In this document: positions 32,462-41,690 of the stretch, one piece after another
How the letters are laid out: each line of letters starts with the position of its first letter
Position numbering within the stretch: position 1 is the stretch's first letter
DNA from: an uncultured Bacteroidales bacterium
Lineage (GTDB): Bacteria; Bacteroidota; Bacteroidia; Bacteroidales; Bacteroidaceae
Length of the DNA: 48,299 bases
Assembly (NCBI GenBank): GCA_902802265.1
Contig: CADCLN010000020.1
Coordinates: 1-48,299 of the forward strand
Reading direction: 5' to 3'
Program-made: the position numbers and the translations under genes
Notes under the pieces: model-generated
Databases searched by the model: none
What the model was told of the DNA's origin: nothing
What the model saw: the letters and a program-made list of their open reading frames with translations, nothing else

Positions 32462-33106
32462 ATGAAAAGATTTTTGATGATGCTGATTCTTTATTTGTCG
32501 GTCATATCTGTCTTGCATGCACAATCGTGTCCAGACTCCAACCATCCACATGCGATTGACCTGGGCATTGGTGTGAAGTTTGCCTGTTGCAACGTGGGGG
32601 CTTCCTCTCCCGAACAGTATGGTTGTCATTATGCTTGGGGCGAGACGGAAGAAAAGGGAGTTTATGATGAGAACAGTTATCCAGGTCGTGGTGACCAACG
32701 CTACAAAAACAGGAAGTATGTTGATTTTGGCACCGATATTTCTGGTACTCGGTATGATGTGGCTTATGTGAAGTGGGGCTTGGACTGGCGAATGCCGACA
32801 AAAGAACAGTTGTACATGCTAAGGGATAGATGCAAAAAAGAGTGGATTACTTATAAACACGTAGAGGGATGCAGGTTTATAGGTCCTAATGGTCATTCTA
32901 TCTTTCTTCCCGCTTCAGGTTGCCGTTGGTATGAGGACACGAATTACGTGGGCTACAGTGGCGGGTATTGGTCTTCCACGTTATCTGAGCAGAGTTCTAA
33001 CGGAACGAGTGACGCATACTTCCTGTTCTTCGACAGCGGCCGTATTGAGATGAGCCATAGGGACCGAGCCAGCGGCAGTTCTGTCCGTCCTGTCAAGGAA
33101 CAGTAG
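32462..33106 (+). CDS. Secreted FISUMP-domain protein
   Basis: The start at 32462 gives a signal peptide, MKRFLMMLILYLSVISVLHA, preceded by aaaagga six bases upstream; the longer open frame begins inside the kinase gene. The 214-residue product is almost entirely one FISUMP domain: AIDLGIGVKFACCNVGASSPEQ, YAWGETEEKG, WRMPTKEQLYML, IFLPASGCR, YWSSTLSEQ and a C-terminal SSVRPV. It is related to the C-terminal half of the protein at 13284-14519 but lacks the dockerin-like and Big2 parts. Function unknown; surface exposure is likely. Confidence 0.75.
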   Translation: MKRFLMMLILYLSVISVLHAQSCPDSNHPHAIDLGIGVKFACCNVGASSPEQYGCHYAWGETEEKGVYDENSYPGRGDQRYKNRKYVDFGTDISGTRYDVAYVKWGLDWRMPTKEQLYMLRDRCKKEWITYKHVEGCRFIGPNGHSIFLPASGCRWYEDTNYVGYSGGYWSSTLSEQSSNGTSDAYFLFFDSGRIEMSHRDRASGSSVRPVKEQ

Positions 33107-33172
33107 GCATGAACTGCTATATGTGTTGTTATAAAAAAACCAATTTGTTTATTAGAGGGTACGGGTTTGGCG

Positions 33173-35305
33173 TCAGCTGATGGCTCCCCAGTTGGTGTTG
33201 GTGTCACGGAGGGCGGCAAGACGTTGCCAGGCAACGTGGTACTGGGGCTGGTTCTCGTCGGGGTCGTTGTCGAGTAGCCGTTGGGCAGCTGCACGGGCAT
33301 AGGTGAGGATTTGTCCGTCGCGGGCAAGGTTGGCTATTTTCAGGTCGAAGGCGATGCCTGACTGTTGCGTGCCTTCGAGATCGCCTGGTCCTCGGAGTTT
33401 GAGGTCTTCTTCGGCAATTTGGAAGCCGTCGGTGCTATCGACCATAATCTGGATGCGGCGGCGGGTGGTTTCCGAGATGGTGTATTTGGTGACGAGCACA
33501 CAGTAGGATTGTTCGGCTCCGCGTCCCACCCTGCCGCGCAGCTGGTGGAGCTGGGAGAGGCCGAACCGCTCGGCGTTCATGATGACCATGACGGAGGCGT
33601 TGGGCACATTGACTCCCACCTCGATGACGGTGGTGGCGACAAGTATCTGGGTTTTGCCTGATGCGAAGGCTTCCATTTCGCGGTCTTTCTCGGCGGGTTT
33701 GAGTTTGCCGTGGACGCGGCTGACTTTGTATTCGGGAAAGGCGTCGCAGATGTCGGCATAGCCTTTTTCGAGGTCTTGCAGGTCGAGTTTTTCGGTTTCC
33801 TGTATGAGCGGATAGACGACATAGACTTGGTGACCGAGTTGCAGTTCGCGGCGCATGGAGGCATGGATGCGGTCGATGTGTGCCATGAACTGGTGGATGG
33901 TCTTGATGGGTTTTCGTCCTGGCGGCAATTCGTCGATGACGGACACGTCGAGGTCGCCGTAGAGGGTCATGGCGAGTGTGCGGGGTATGGGTGTGGCTGT
34001 CATGACGAGGATGTGTGGGGAGGTTGTTTTGTTCGTGGAATTCGTTGTTTTGTTCCACAGTTTTGCTCTTTGTGCTACGCCGAAGCGGTGTTGCTCGTCG
34101 ATGACTGCGAAGCCGAGTCGCTGGAACTGCACGCCGTCTTCGATGACGGCATGGGTGCCGACGAGGATGTGGATGGTGCCGTCGAGCAAGGATTGGAGGA
34201 TTTCGCGGCGGCGTTTCCCCTTGACGGATCCTGTGAGGAGTTCTACGCGGAGGGGCATGTCGCCCAGGAAGTTCAGGAGGGTTTCGAGGTGTTGTTCTGC
34301 GAGGATTTCGGTGGGTGCCATGATGACGGTCTGGTAGCCGTTGTCGATGGCGATGAGGGAGCAGAGCAGGGCTACGAGGGTTTTGCCTGAGCCGACGTCG
34401 CCCTGTAGCAGGCGATTCATTTGGCGGCCTGAACGCATGTCTTGGCGTATCTCTTTGACGACTCGTTTCTGGGCGTTGGTGAGCGGGAAGGGCAGGTGAT
34501 GGTAGTAGAAGGTGTTGAAGGATGGGCCGACGGTGTTGAAGATGTATCCGTTTGTTTTCTCTCTGCGGTTTTTGGCGTAGCGCAGGATGTTGAGTTGTAT
34601 GTAGAAGAGTTCGTCGAATTTCAGTCGGGCTTGTGCGCGTCGCAGGTTGTCGTTGGTGGTGGGGAAGTGTATCTGACGGATGGCGGTGTCGTATGCCATG
34701 AGGTGGTATTGGTCGATGATGGTTTGGGGCAGGGTTTCGGGCAGTGGCTGGGTGATGAGGCTGAAGAGGTTTTCCATGAGTTTGGCAATGGTATGTGATG
34801 CCAGGAAGTGTTTCTTCATGCGGTCGGTGGTGTGGTAGAAGGGTTGTACGGTTCGGCGGTTTTGCGGTGGTGTGGTTGTGTCTGTGTCTTTCTGATCTGT
34901 TGTTTCTATTTCTGGGTGGTTGATTTGCAAACGGCCATTGAACACAGTGGGTTTGCCGAAGATGATGTAGGGTGTGCGCACTTTGTAGGCTTTGCTGACG
35001 AATTTGAGTCCTTGAAACCATACAAGTTCTATCCAGCCTGTGCCGTCGCTGAAGCGTCCGACGATGCGTTTGTGGTGTCCTTCGCCGATTTCTTCCATTT
35101 GTGTGATTTGTCCGCAGAGTTGCACGTATGGCATGTTGCCGTCGATTTCGCTGATGCGGTAGATTTTGCTGCGGTCAACGTATCGGTAGGGGTAGTAGCT
35201 GAGCATGTCGGCCATGGTCTGTACACCGATTTCTTTTTTTAGGAGTTCGGCACGTGCAGGGCCTACACCTTGGAGGTATTTGATGTCGGAATTTGCCTGG
35301 AACAT
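33173..35305 (-). CDS. recG: ATP-dependent DNA helicase RecG
   Basis: RecG remodels stalled replication forks and Holliday junctions. The 710-residue protein has the N-terminal wedge OB-fold domain (about 50-150), helicase motif I GDVGSGKT (302-309), motif II DEQH (403-406), motif III MTATPIPRTLA, and motifs V-VI in TTVIEVGVNVPNASVMVI and QLRGRVGRG, followed by the C-terminal LRGPGDLEGTQQSG motif. Length is normal for the family. It is downstream of dnaG in the same direction, but a 350-base repeat block separates the two genes. Confidence 0.96.
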   Translation of the reverse strand: MFQANSDIKYLQGVGPARAELLKKEIGVQTMADMLSYYPYRYVDRSKIYRISEIDGNMPYVQLCGQITQMEEIGEGHHKRIVGRFSDGTGWIELVWFQGLKFVSKAYKVRTPYIIFGKPTVFNGRLQINHPEIETTDQKDTDTTTPPQNRRTVQPFYHTTDRMKKHFLASHTIAKLMENLFSLITQPLPETLPQTIIDQYHLMAYDTAIRQIHFPTTNDNLRRAQARLKFDELFYIQLNILRYAKNRREKTNGYIFNTVGPSFNTFYYHHLPFPLTNAQKRVVKEIRQDMRSGRQMNRLLQGDVGSGKTLVALLCSLIAIDNGYQTVIMAPTEILAEQHLETLLNFLGDMPLRVELLTGSVKGKRRREILQSLLDGTIHILVGTHAVIEDGVQFQRLGFAVIDEQHRFGVAQRAKLWNKTTNSTNKTTSPHILVMTATPIPRTLAMTLYGDLDVSVIDELPPGRKPIKTIHQFMAHIDRIHASMRRELQLGHQVYVVYPLIQETEKLDLQDLEKGYADICDAFPEYKVSRVHGKLKPAEKDREMEAFASGKTQILVATTVIEVGVNVPNASVMVIMNAERFGLSQLHQLRGRVGRGAEQSYCVLVTKYTISETTRRRIQIMVDSTDGFQIAEEDLKLRGPGDLEGTQQSGIAFDLKIANLARDGQILTYARAAAQRLLDNDPDENQPQYHVAWQRLAALRDTNTNWGAIS

Positions 35306-35658
35306 GGATTGGGCGGATTATTTGACCACGGATTACGCAGGTTTTTCAACTACGAATTTGACGAATTTTTTAGAACAACGGATTGAACGGATTGAACGGA
35401 TTTTTAACCACGGATTACACAGATTTTTTTATTTACCATTTACTATTTACCATTTACCATTTACTATTGACTTCGTCGAGCCTCTTATATACTCCTAAAA
35501 ATCTAAGCCTCCCCGCAGGGGCAACGTCTGCTTGATTTTTATGTCGTCTGTTTCGAGGGTTCTCCCCCTAGAGGGGGAGTTAGAGGAGGTCTGCTATTTA
35601 CTATTTACCATTTACTATCCTCCCCCTAGAGGGGGAGTTAGAGGGGGTCCTTCTTTCT
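35306..35658. repeat. Mosaic repeat block between dnaG and recG
   Basis: This gene-free stretch is built almost wholly from repeats, left to right: ccacggattacgcag; three aacggattg-type 9-mers; ccacggattacacag; five 7-mers of the form atttacY; the 98-base element (35466-35563); a ctccccctagagggggag palindrome; more atttacY units; a second copy of the same palindrome followed by ttagaggg. The first parts occur in the same order around copy A in the GH106 gene, and the ends recur at 43722-43834. Confidence 0.8.
35466..35563 (+). repeat. Dispersed 98-base element, copy B
   Basis: It matches the reverse complement of 8414-8511 with five substitutions. The inner CCCC-gca-GGGG hairpin is intact, but the outer arm is altered (cgagcc faces tgcttg instead of ggctcg), so this copy may have lost its structure. 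Confidence 0.85.
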
Positions 35659-37713
35659 TCAATTCATTATTATGCGGTCGCCAAGGCGTTTGCCCAGTTG
35701 GCGCTGGATGTTGCTGAGTTGCATGTATTTGTGCATGGCATCGGTGCAGAGTAGGGGGTCGTTCATGTCTTGCTGGCATTTCTTCATTTCGTCGTCGATG
35801 ACGAGGAATTTGTAGTCGAGCAGGAGGTGGGTGATGTATTCGGGCATCAGTTCTTGTTCGGATAGCATGTGTTGCCCTTTGGAGAGTTGGTAGCGGTCGG
35901 TCATGAGGTTGGCGGCTTCGCGGCTGATGTCTAAGTCGGGGTTGTTGAGGAAGTATCGGCTGGACTGGAAGTCGGGGTCTGTGATGTGCAGGATGGCTTC
36001 GTTGAGCATCTTGCTGTAGATGGGTGTGTGGAGGGACAGTTCGTCGGCAGAAAGGTCTTCGTAAACGTAGTTGATGAGGGGTAGCTGGAGGGGGTTGCCT
36101 TCTGCGTCTTCTGTGAGGATGTTTTGTTCTCCGTAGCGAACAATGAGTGACATCATCATGCGCTCGATGCCGTGGAATCGGGAGGCGGATGGGGGTTCTA
36201 CGCTCTGACGGGTATTTCCTCCGTCGTGGGGTGGGAGCCATCTGGATGGTGTTTCTTGGGGGGTGGTTGGTTGTTCTTCGGTAGGGGATTCTTGTGTAAT
36301 TGGTGTATCTGCGCCGGTGGGTTCTTCTGTGGTTTCGGGGTTGTTGGCAAGCCGTTCTTGCCGTTCACGTTCTATTTCCTGTTGTTTGCGAAGTTGTTCC
36401 AGTGCGGCTTGTTTGTTTTCCACCACTTTACGGAGCAGCATGGCTTCGTCTTGCTGGAGCAGTTCGGCACATTCGTGTACGTAGGCTGCACGGAGAATTT
36501 CGTCGGGGATGACGGAGATGCTGTAAACGATGCTTAGTGTGAGCTGGGCTCGTTTCTGCGGGTCGCGTCCTGCGTCTTGTAGCAGAAGGTTTGTCTTGAA
36601 GAGGATGAAGTCTGTCTGTTTTTCCTCCACATAGGCTTTGAACTCGCTGGCATTGTGTTTTCTGGCAAAGCTGTCGGGGTCGTCTCCGTCGGGTAGGAGA
36701 AGGATTTTGACGTTCATGCCTTCTGCCAAAAACATATCGGTTCCGCGGAGGGCTGCATGGATGCCTGCTTCGTCGCCGTCGTAGAGCAGGGTGATGTTGT
36801 TGGTGTATCGGTGGAGCAGTCGTATTTGGGCTTGGGTAAGGGCTGTGCCGGAGTTGGCAACTACGTTCTCGATGCCGCATTGATGCATGGAGATGACGTC
36901 GGTGTAGCCTTCTACCATATAGACTCGGTCTTCTTTGGCGATTTGTTTTTTTGCCTGAAAGAGTCCGTAGAGTTCCCGTCTTTTGCTAAAAATGTCGGAT
37001 TCGGGCGAGTTGATGTATTTTTGGCTGACTCCCTTGGTGCGTGTGTCGAGCACTCGTCCGCCGAAAGCTATAATTTTTCCGCTGACATTGAACCATGGGA
37101 ACATGACTCTGCCACGGTAGCGGTCGGTGATTCTGCCGTCGTCTTTTTTGTAGCAGAGTCCTGTCTTGATGAGGTATTCGGGGTTGTAGCCTTTGCGTTT
37201 GGCTTCTTTGGAGAGGGCTTCCCACTGGTCGATGGAGAAGCCAAGGCGGAATTTCTCGATGATGTCGTCGCGGAAGCCTCGGTTGTGGAAATAGGCAAGT
37301 CCGATGGTGCGTCCGTCGATGTCGTTTTTCAGAATGTCATGGTAGTATTGGCTTGCCCATTCGTTGATGTTGAACATGGCTTCTCGCTCGTTGAGTTGCT
37401 GCCGCTGTTCGGGGGTGAGTTCCTTTTCTTCAACCTCGATGCCGTATTTCTTTGCCAGCCATTTCAGTGCCTCTACATAGGAGAGCTGTTCAATTTTCAT
37501 GATGAAATGAACGGCATTGCCTCCTTCGCCACAGGCAAAGCATTTGCAGATGCCTTTGGCAGGTGATACGTGGAAGGAGGGGGTTTTGTCGTCGTGGAAG
37601 GGGCATAGACCTTTGTAGTTTGCACCGGCTCGGCGCAAAGAAACGTATTCTGACACAACGTCCACGATGTTGGCTGCGTCAATGATTCGGTCTATGGTGT
37701 TTTGGTCGAGCAA
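35659..37713 (-). CDS. dnaG: DNA primase DnaG
   Basis: DnaG makes RNA primers for replication. The 684-residue protein shows the CHC2 zinc finger (C37, H40, C58, C61 in GLCPFHDDKTPSFH and CKCFACGEGG), the RNA polymerase domain with KFRLGFS and the TOPRIM motif VYMVEGYTDVIS, then a C-terminal helicase-interacting region beyond a low-complexity Thr/Pro/Glu linker (about 450-500). It starts seven bases after the folE stop, so the two are likely co-transcribed. Confidence 0.96.
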   Translation of the reverse strand: MLDQNTIDRIIDAANIVDVVSEYVSLRRAGANYKGLCPFHDDKTPSFHVSPAKGICKCFACGEGGNAVHFIMKIEQLSYVEALKWLAKKYGIEVEEKELTPEQRQQLNEREAMFNINEWASQYYHDILKNDIDGRTIGLAYFHNRGFRDDIIEKFRLGFSIDQWEALSKEAKRKGYNPEYLIKTGLCYKKDDGRITDRYRGRVMFPWFNVSGKIIAFGGRVLDTRTKGVSQKYINSPESDIFSKRRELYGLFQAKKQIAKEDRVYMVEGYTDVISMHQCGIENVVANSGTALTQAQIRLLHRYTNNITLLYDGDEAGIHAALRGTDMFLAEGMNVKILLLPDGDDPDSFARKHNASEFKAYVEEKQTDFILFKTNLLLQDAGRDPQKRAQLTLSIVYSISVIPDEILRAAYVHECAELLQQDEAMLLRKVVENKQAALEQLRKQQEIERERQERLANNPETTEEPTGADTPITQESPTEEQPTTPQETPSRWLPPHDGGNTRQSVEPPSASRFHGIERMMMSLIVRYGEQNILTEDAEGNPLQLPLINYVYEDLSADELSLHTPIYSKMLNEAILHITDPDFQSSRYFLNNPDLDISREAANLMTDRYQLSKGQHMLSEQELMPEYITHLLLDYKFLVIDDEMKKCQQDMNDPLLCTDAMHKYMQLSNIQRQLGKRLGDRIIMN

Positions 37714-37719
37714 GGTTAC

Positions 37720-38292
37720 CTATAGCGGTTTTATCATGTTGAGAAATTCCTGCCGGAGGGTGGAGTCTTCGGTAAAGAGGCCTGTGTATTCGCGTGTAAC
37801 GGTGTATGCTCCTTGTTTTTCCACGCCGCGCATTTGCATACAGAGGTGTTGTGCTTCGAGTACGACGATGACGCCTTTGGGTTCAAGGGTTTCTTGTATG
37901 CAGTCGCAAATCTGCTTGGTGAGCCGTTCTTGCACTTGCAGGCGGTGGGAGAAGATGTTGACGACGCGGGGAATTTTGCTAAGTCCTGTGATATATCCGT
38001 TGGGGATGTATCCGATGTGTGCTTTTCCGAAGAAAGGGAGGATGTGGTGTTCGCAGAGTGAATAGAATTCTATGTCCTTCACGACAATCATCTTGTTGCA
38101 ACGTTCTGCGAATTTGGCTGAATTGATGACGGCTGCGGGGTCTTCTTCGTAACCGCTGGTCAGTGTCAGCAGGGATTTGGCTACTCGTTTTGGCGTTTTG
38201 AGCAATCCTTCACGTCCGACGTCCTCGCCAATGGTGATGAGGTTGGAACGGACGGTTTGCTCGATAGCGGTAAGTTGTTCTTCTTTTGTCAT
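37720..38292 (-). CDS. folE: GTP cyclohydrolase I
   Basis: FolE converts GTP to 7,8-dihydroneopterin triphosphate, the first step of folate (and queuosine-type pterin) synthesis. The 190-residue protein has the family motifs [12 protein letters not shown] (29-40), [20 protein letters not shown] (78-97), GLSKIPRVV and [12 protein letters not shown]. The zinc ligands are C80, H83 and C151, all present. It lies between the SPOR protein gene and dnaG in a minus-strand operon. Confidence 0.96.
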   Translation of the reverse strand: MTKEEQLTAIEQTVRSNLITIGEDVGREGLLKTPKRVAKSLLTLTSGYEEDPAAVINSAKFAERCNKMIVVKDIEFYSLCEHHILPFFGKAHIGYIPNGYITGLSKIPRVVNIFSHRLQVQERLTKQICDCIQETLEPKGVIVVLEAQHLCMQMRGVEKQGAYTVTREYTGLFTEDSTLRQEFLNMIKPL

Positions 38293-38349
38293 TTAGTTAT
38301 TTTTTTTGGAAAGGGGTGATAGAACCCTTTTGTCGTTGCGGAGAACGAT

Positions 38350-38910
38350 TTATTTGTAAACGTAGATTTCAGAACGGACAATCATGGCATCGGAGGCTAC
38401 ACCTGCATTTCGCAGTTTCTTCAAGGCTTCCCAGGCTTCGTTTCGGTCGGTGAAGTCGCCTACTCGGCAACGCCAATGGGGAGACTCGAAGGAAGTGTAG
38501 GTCTGGTATTCGGGGAAGAGTAGGGCCACTCGGTCGGCAGCCTGTTGTGCTCTTGTCTGATGGATGCGCTGGCTGCCTCCCCAGTAGATTTGGATGCGGA
38601 ACCCTCTGACTTTTGTCCGTTTGCCTGTTGGTGTGGCTGTGATGAGGGAGTCTTTTTCTTCCTCTTCTTTTATCTTGGTCTCTTTTTGTGGAACCTTGTC
38701 ATCAACGGATGAGGCTGCCGCGGGCTGCCTCTCTCCATTGATGATTTCGGTAAGACGTTTGTCTTGGGTAATTGTCACGATGCCCTGACCGTCAACCTTT
38801 TTTGTCAGGTTGTCCATAAACTTGCCTTGAGCATTTGCCGTGAAGGTAAATGCCACAGCGATGATTGTACAGATGAGTTTGTGCATAATGACAGAAACGT
38901 TTTTGTTCAT
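38350..38910 (-). CDS. Secreted SPOR-domain protein
   Basis: I start at 38910, where the ATG overlaps the tpiA stop (TAATG), which suggests coupling; an internal ATG at 38886 would give a tidier signal peptide, MHKLICTIIAVAFTFTANAQ. The product (186 residues from the first start) has an acidic linker (KIKEEEEKDSL) and a C-terminal SPOR domain (FRIQIYWGGSQR...RVALLFPEYQTYTSFESPHWRCRVGDF) of the kind that binds denuded peptidoglycan at division sites. Longer upstream frames read through tpiA and are not real. Confidence 0.8.
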   Translation of the reverse strand: MNKNVSVIMHKLICTIIAVAFTFTANAQGKFMDNLTKKVDGQGIVTITQDKRLTEIINGERQPAAASSVDDKVPQKETKIKEEEEKDSLITATPTGKRTKVRGFRIQIYWGGSQRIHQTRAQQAADRVALLFPEYQTYTSFESPHWRCRVGDFTDRNEAWEALKKLRNAGVASDAMIVRSEIYVYK

Positions 38911-39668
38911 TATTTCCATGCATCGATGATGCCCTTGAAGTCTGCCACTTTCAGTGAGGCACCTCCAATGAGACCGCCGTCGATGTCGGGCTTTGCGAAG
39001 AGTTCGGGGGCGTTGCTTGCTTTGCAGGAACCGCCGTAGAGAATAGACGTGTTGGCTGCTACTTCGGCACCGTACTTCTGTGCAATGCAAGAGCGGATGA
39101 AGGCATGGATTTCTTCGGCCTGATCAGCTGTAGCTGTTTTGCCTGTGCCGATAGCCCAGATGGGTTCGTAAGCAATGACGATGTTGGCAAACTGTTCGGC
39201 AGACAGATGGAATACGCTGCCTTCGAGTTCAGCCTTGCAGACTGCTTCCTGCTCGTTGTTTTCACGCTGTTGCAGTGATTCGCCGATGCAGAAGATAACC
39301 TTCAGACCGTTTGCCAGAGCCAAATCGACTTTTTCCTTGAGGATGGCTGGAGTTTCGTTGTAATACTCGCGGCGTTCAGAGTGGCCCAGAATGACGTATT
39401 CTGCACCTGTGGATTTTACCATTTCGGCAGAAACTTCGCCTGTGTAAGCACCAGAAGCCTTGTTTGCACAGTTCTCGGCACCCAGGCATACGTTTTTGTG
39501 GTCAATGATGTCGGAAACTTTTGCAAGGTGAATGAATGGTGTGCAGATAATGACGCCGCAGTTGGGCTTGTCTGCTGCCAAAGCCGTGTTCAGTTCCTTT
39601 GCAAGTTCAATACCTTCCTGGAGATTCTTGTTCATCTTCCAGTTACCAGCAACAATTTTCTTTGCCAT
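38910..39668 (-). CDS. tpiA: Triosephosphate isomerase
   Basis: TpiA interconverts dihydroxyacetone phosphate and glyceraldehyde 3-phosphate in glycolysis. The 252-residue protein has all catalytic elements: N9 and K11 in GNWKMN, H96 in LGHSERR and E168 in [14 protein letters not shown], with the phosphate-binding YGGS loop near the end. It overlaps the downstream SPOR gene by one base and follows the BT_3928-type membrane protein gene by 39 bases. Confidence 0.97.
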   Translation of the reverse strand: MAKKIVAGNWKMNKNLQEGIELAKELNTALAADKPNCGVIICTPFIHLAKVSDIIDHKNVCLGAENCANKASGAYTGEVSAEMVKSTGAEYVILGHSERREYYNETPAILKEKVDLALANGLKVIFCIGESLQQRENNEQEAVCKAELEGSVFHLSAEQFANIVIAYEPIWAIGTGKTATADQAEEIHAFIRSCIAQKYGAEVAANTSILYGGSCKASNAPELFAKPDIDGGLIGGASLKVADFKGIIDAWK

Positions 39669-39707
39669 AATTGTAATGATGTTTTTTAGAGTTAATAATA
39701 ATGTTAT

Positions 39708-41024
39708 TTATGTAGAAGTTTTATTCTTCAATATCTTCCTGGACTTCCGTTTCCAGTGGCGGTAGAGGGCGAAGCCCGAACCGATGCGGTCAATCAGGAT
39801 GAAGGCAAACAGGGGCAGGAAGAAGTACATGAGAATGGTCAGCACCTTGTCTTGTGTCTCCTTTTCATGCAGTTGTCCGATTTCCAGATTTTCCAGTCGG
39901 TCGCACAACACATACTCATCGGGAAGCGTATAGTTGCTCCATTTGTTGATGACGACACCGTCTTTCAGCAATACCAGACCTGGTGCTGCCCTGACGATGG
40001 TTTTCAGTTCGCGTTCATCACACAGGTAGTATTTGTACTCTGCTCCCGTGTGGTCAATCCAGTAGTCTTGTGCTTTTTTGCTGTTCGACCCCGTCAGGCA
40101 GTAAAACGCATATCCATGATCCTTGGCGTAGTCGTAGGCTTCGTTGACCAGGTCGATGCATCCTTCGTCGGCGTGCATCAAATGGGGAATCACCAGCAGG
40201 AACGTATAACCCTCTCCAAATAGTATTTCGTCGGTGACATCCTCATCCGTCTCTGCGTCGGTGACGTAGAAGTTGGCTGTCTTCAGGTTCGTTTCGTCTG
40301 TCAGCGGAATGCGTCGGGTTTCCACGTAGTGCCAAGTGGAGTCGGGGTCGTCGTCCTCAGCACTCAGCTCCAGTTGCTCGCCATTCCTTTCATAGACAAT
40401 CTTCACATCGAAGCTGGGCTTCTCGTTTTCGGCCAGAGCCCTCAGGTCGGTGCCAATCCTGTAGGGTCGGTAGTCAAGCACAGGCAGGTCATAGATGCAG
40501 ATGATACTATATATAAAGATGTAGGCCGAACTGAACATCGTGACGACCCACTGCGTGTTGTACCCAATCACCTTGATGTGCAGGTGGCAATACTTCAGGT
40601 TGAGGATGGCGGCAGTCAGCAAGACCACGTTCTTGGCAAACGTCTGTCCGTTGGACAGCACCAGCACATCGCCAAAGCAGCCACAGTCGGTGACGGGGTC
40701 GAAGGCGAAGATATAAGCCGTCAGCAACGTCATGAACGTCATAAACACCACCACGATTCGGCCAATCACCACGCGGCTCATGCCGAACAGCAAGTGCATA
40801 CCCAGCGAAAACTCCATGAACGCCAGAAAGACGGCAGCAATCACCAGCGTGAAGAACGGAATGTGTGGAATGCCGAATGCCTGTACATAGTCTTGCAGCT
40901 TGAAAACTGTGCCGTAGGGGTCATTCGCTTTCACAAATCCCGAAAAAATGAAGACAAACGCAAGCAAAAAGCGGCTCACGTTCACCAACACCTTCTCGAT
41001 GGTCCTTCCCGTTTGCTTTTCCAT
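39708..41024 (-). CDS. BT_3928-type membrane protein (DoxX/MauE-like with thioredoxin-like domain)
   Basis: The 438-residue protein has four or so transmembrane helices in the first 200 residues, with FLLAFVFIFSGFVKANDP and TDCGCFGDVL, a pattern shared by DoxX/MauE-like proteins, then a soluble region (about 200-390) with a thioredoxin-like fold (LLVIPHLMHADEGCIDLVNEAYDYAKDHGYAFYCLTGS) and a last helix. This combination matches a Bacteroidetes family annotated BT_3928. Function unknown; a role in envelope redox is possible but is inference. It follows DUF1599 by four bases and precedes tpiA, a conserved order in the Bacteroidales as I recall. Confidence 0.78.
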   Translation of the reverse strand: MEKQTGRTIEKVLVNVSRFLLAFVFIFSGFVKANDPYGTVFKLQDYVQAFGIPHIPFFTLVIAAVFLAFMEFSLGMHLLFGMSRVVIGRIVVVFMTFMTLLTAYIFAFDPVTDCGCFGDVLVLSNGQTFAKNVVLLTAAILNLKYCHLHIKVIGYNTQWVVTMFSSAYIFIYSIICIYDLPVLDYRPYRIGTDLRALAENEKPSFDVKIVYERNGEQLELSAEDDDPDSTWHYVETRRIPLTDETNLKTANFYVTDAETDEDVTDEILFGEGYTFLLVIPHLMHADEGCIDLVNEAYDYAKDHGYAFYCLTGSNSKKAQDYWIDHTGAEYKYYLCDERELKTIVRAAPGLVLLKDGVVINKWSNYTLPDEYVLCDRLENLEIGQLHEKETQDKVLTILMYFFLPLFAFILIDRIGSGFALYRHWKRKSRKILKNKTST

Positions 41025-41028
41025 CCAA

Positions 41029-41568
41029 TTACGCTTCTTCTTTCAGCTTAATCAAGCCAAACACCGAATAGTTGATCATGTCGAGATAGTTCGCGTCGAT
41101 TCCTTCCGAAACCAGCGTCCTACCGTTGTTGCCCTCTATCTGTTTCGTCCTGTTCAGCTTCATCAGGATGAGGTCTGTATAGGAACTGATGCGCATGGAA
41201 CGCCATGCCTCGTCGTAGTCGTGATTCTTCTTAATCATCAGCGACAGCGCCATGTCGGCATACTTGTCATACAGTTCCATAGCCCTATCCACACCGATGT
41301 CTTCCGTTTCGGCATATCCCATCTCCAGCTGAATCAGTCCGACGATGCCATAATTGACGATGGCTTGAAATTCCGGATAAATGCCTTCACCCACCCACGA
41401 TTCACCTTTCACCTCCAGACTTCGGATGCGGTTTGCCTTGATGAAGATTTGGTCCGTCACACTGGACGGGCGCATGATTCTCCATGCCGCACCATAGTCG
41501 TGAAGTTTCTTGAAAAACACATCACGACATCCAGCCATCGCCCGCTTAAATTGTTCTTCCGTATTCAT
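41029..41568 (-). CDS. DUF1599-domain protein
   Basis: I chose the ATG at 41568 (MNTEEQFKRAM), since the few codons before it lie too close to the promoter. The 179-residue protein has two similar halves: FFKKLHDYGAAWRIMRPSSVTDQIFIKANRIRSLE and LMIKKNHDYDEAWRSMRISSYTDLILMKLNRTKQIE. That tandem HDY-x2-AW-x2-MR pattern is the DUF1599 family of Bacteroidetes, helical, function unknown; possibly an all-alpha nucleotide-pyrophosphohydrolase-like fold. First gene of the minus-strand cluster with tpiA. A TAACTTTG box is at 41590-41597 (minus). Confidence 0.82.
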   Translation of the reverse strand: MNTEEQFKRAMAGCRDVFFKKLHDYGAAWRIMRPSSVTDQIFIKANRIRSLEVKGESWVGEGIYPEFQAIVNYGIVGLIQLEMGYAETEDIGVDRAMELYDKYADMALSLMIKKNHDYDEAWRSMRISSYTDLILMKLNRTKQIEGNNGRTLVSEGIDANYLDMINYSVFGLIKLKEEA

Positions 41569-41589
41569 ATTCGTATATATAATGGGGTG

Positions 41590-41668
41590 CAAAGTTAGCA
41601 GAAATCACCCTCATCAGCAAAAAAAAAGGATAAAAGATGTCAAAACCGACAAATTTTTACTATGTTTG
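41590..41668. promoter_or_regulatory. Divergent promoter pair between DUF1599 and the xseA operon
   Basis: A minus-strand TAACTTTG (41590-41597) and a plus-strand TATGTTTG (41661-41668) lie back to back, 63 bases apart. Neither has a clear TTTG -33 box at the usual distance. Confidence 0.55.
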
Positions 41669-41690
41669 CAACAATTTTGCACAGAAAACA

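Noticed and set aside
33435-35021. Long open frame of 528 codons on the minus strand inside recG
   Set aside because: It is a shadow in another frame of recG, rich in Arg, His and Pro as expected from codon bias; recG itself is unmistakable.
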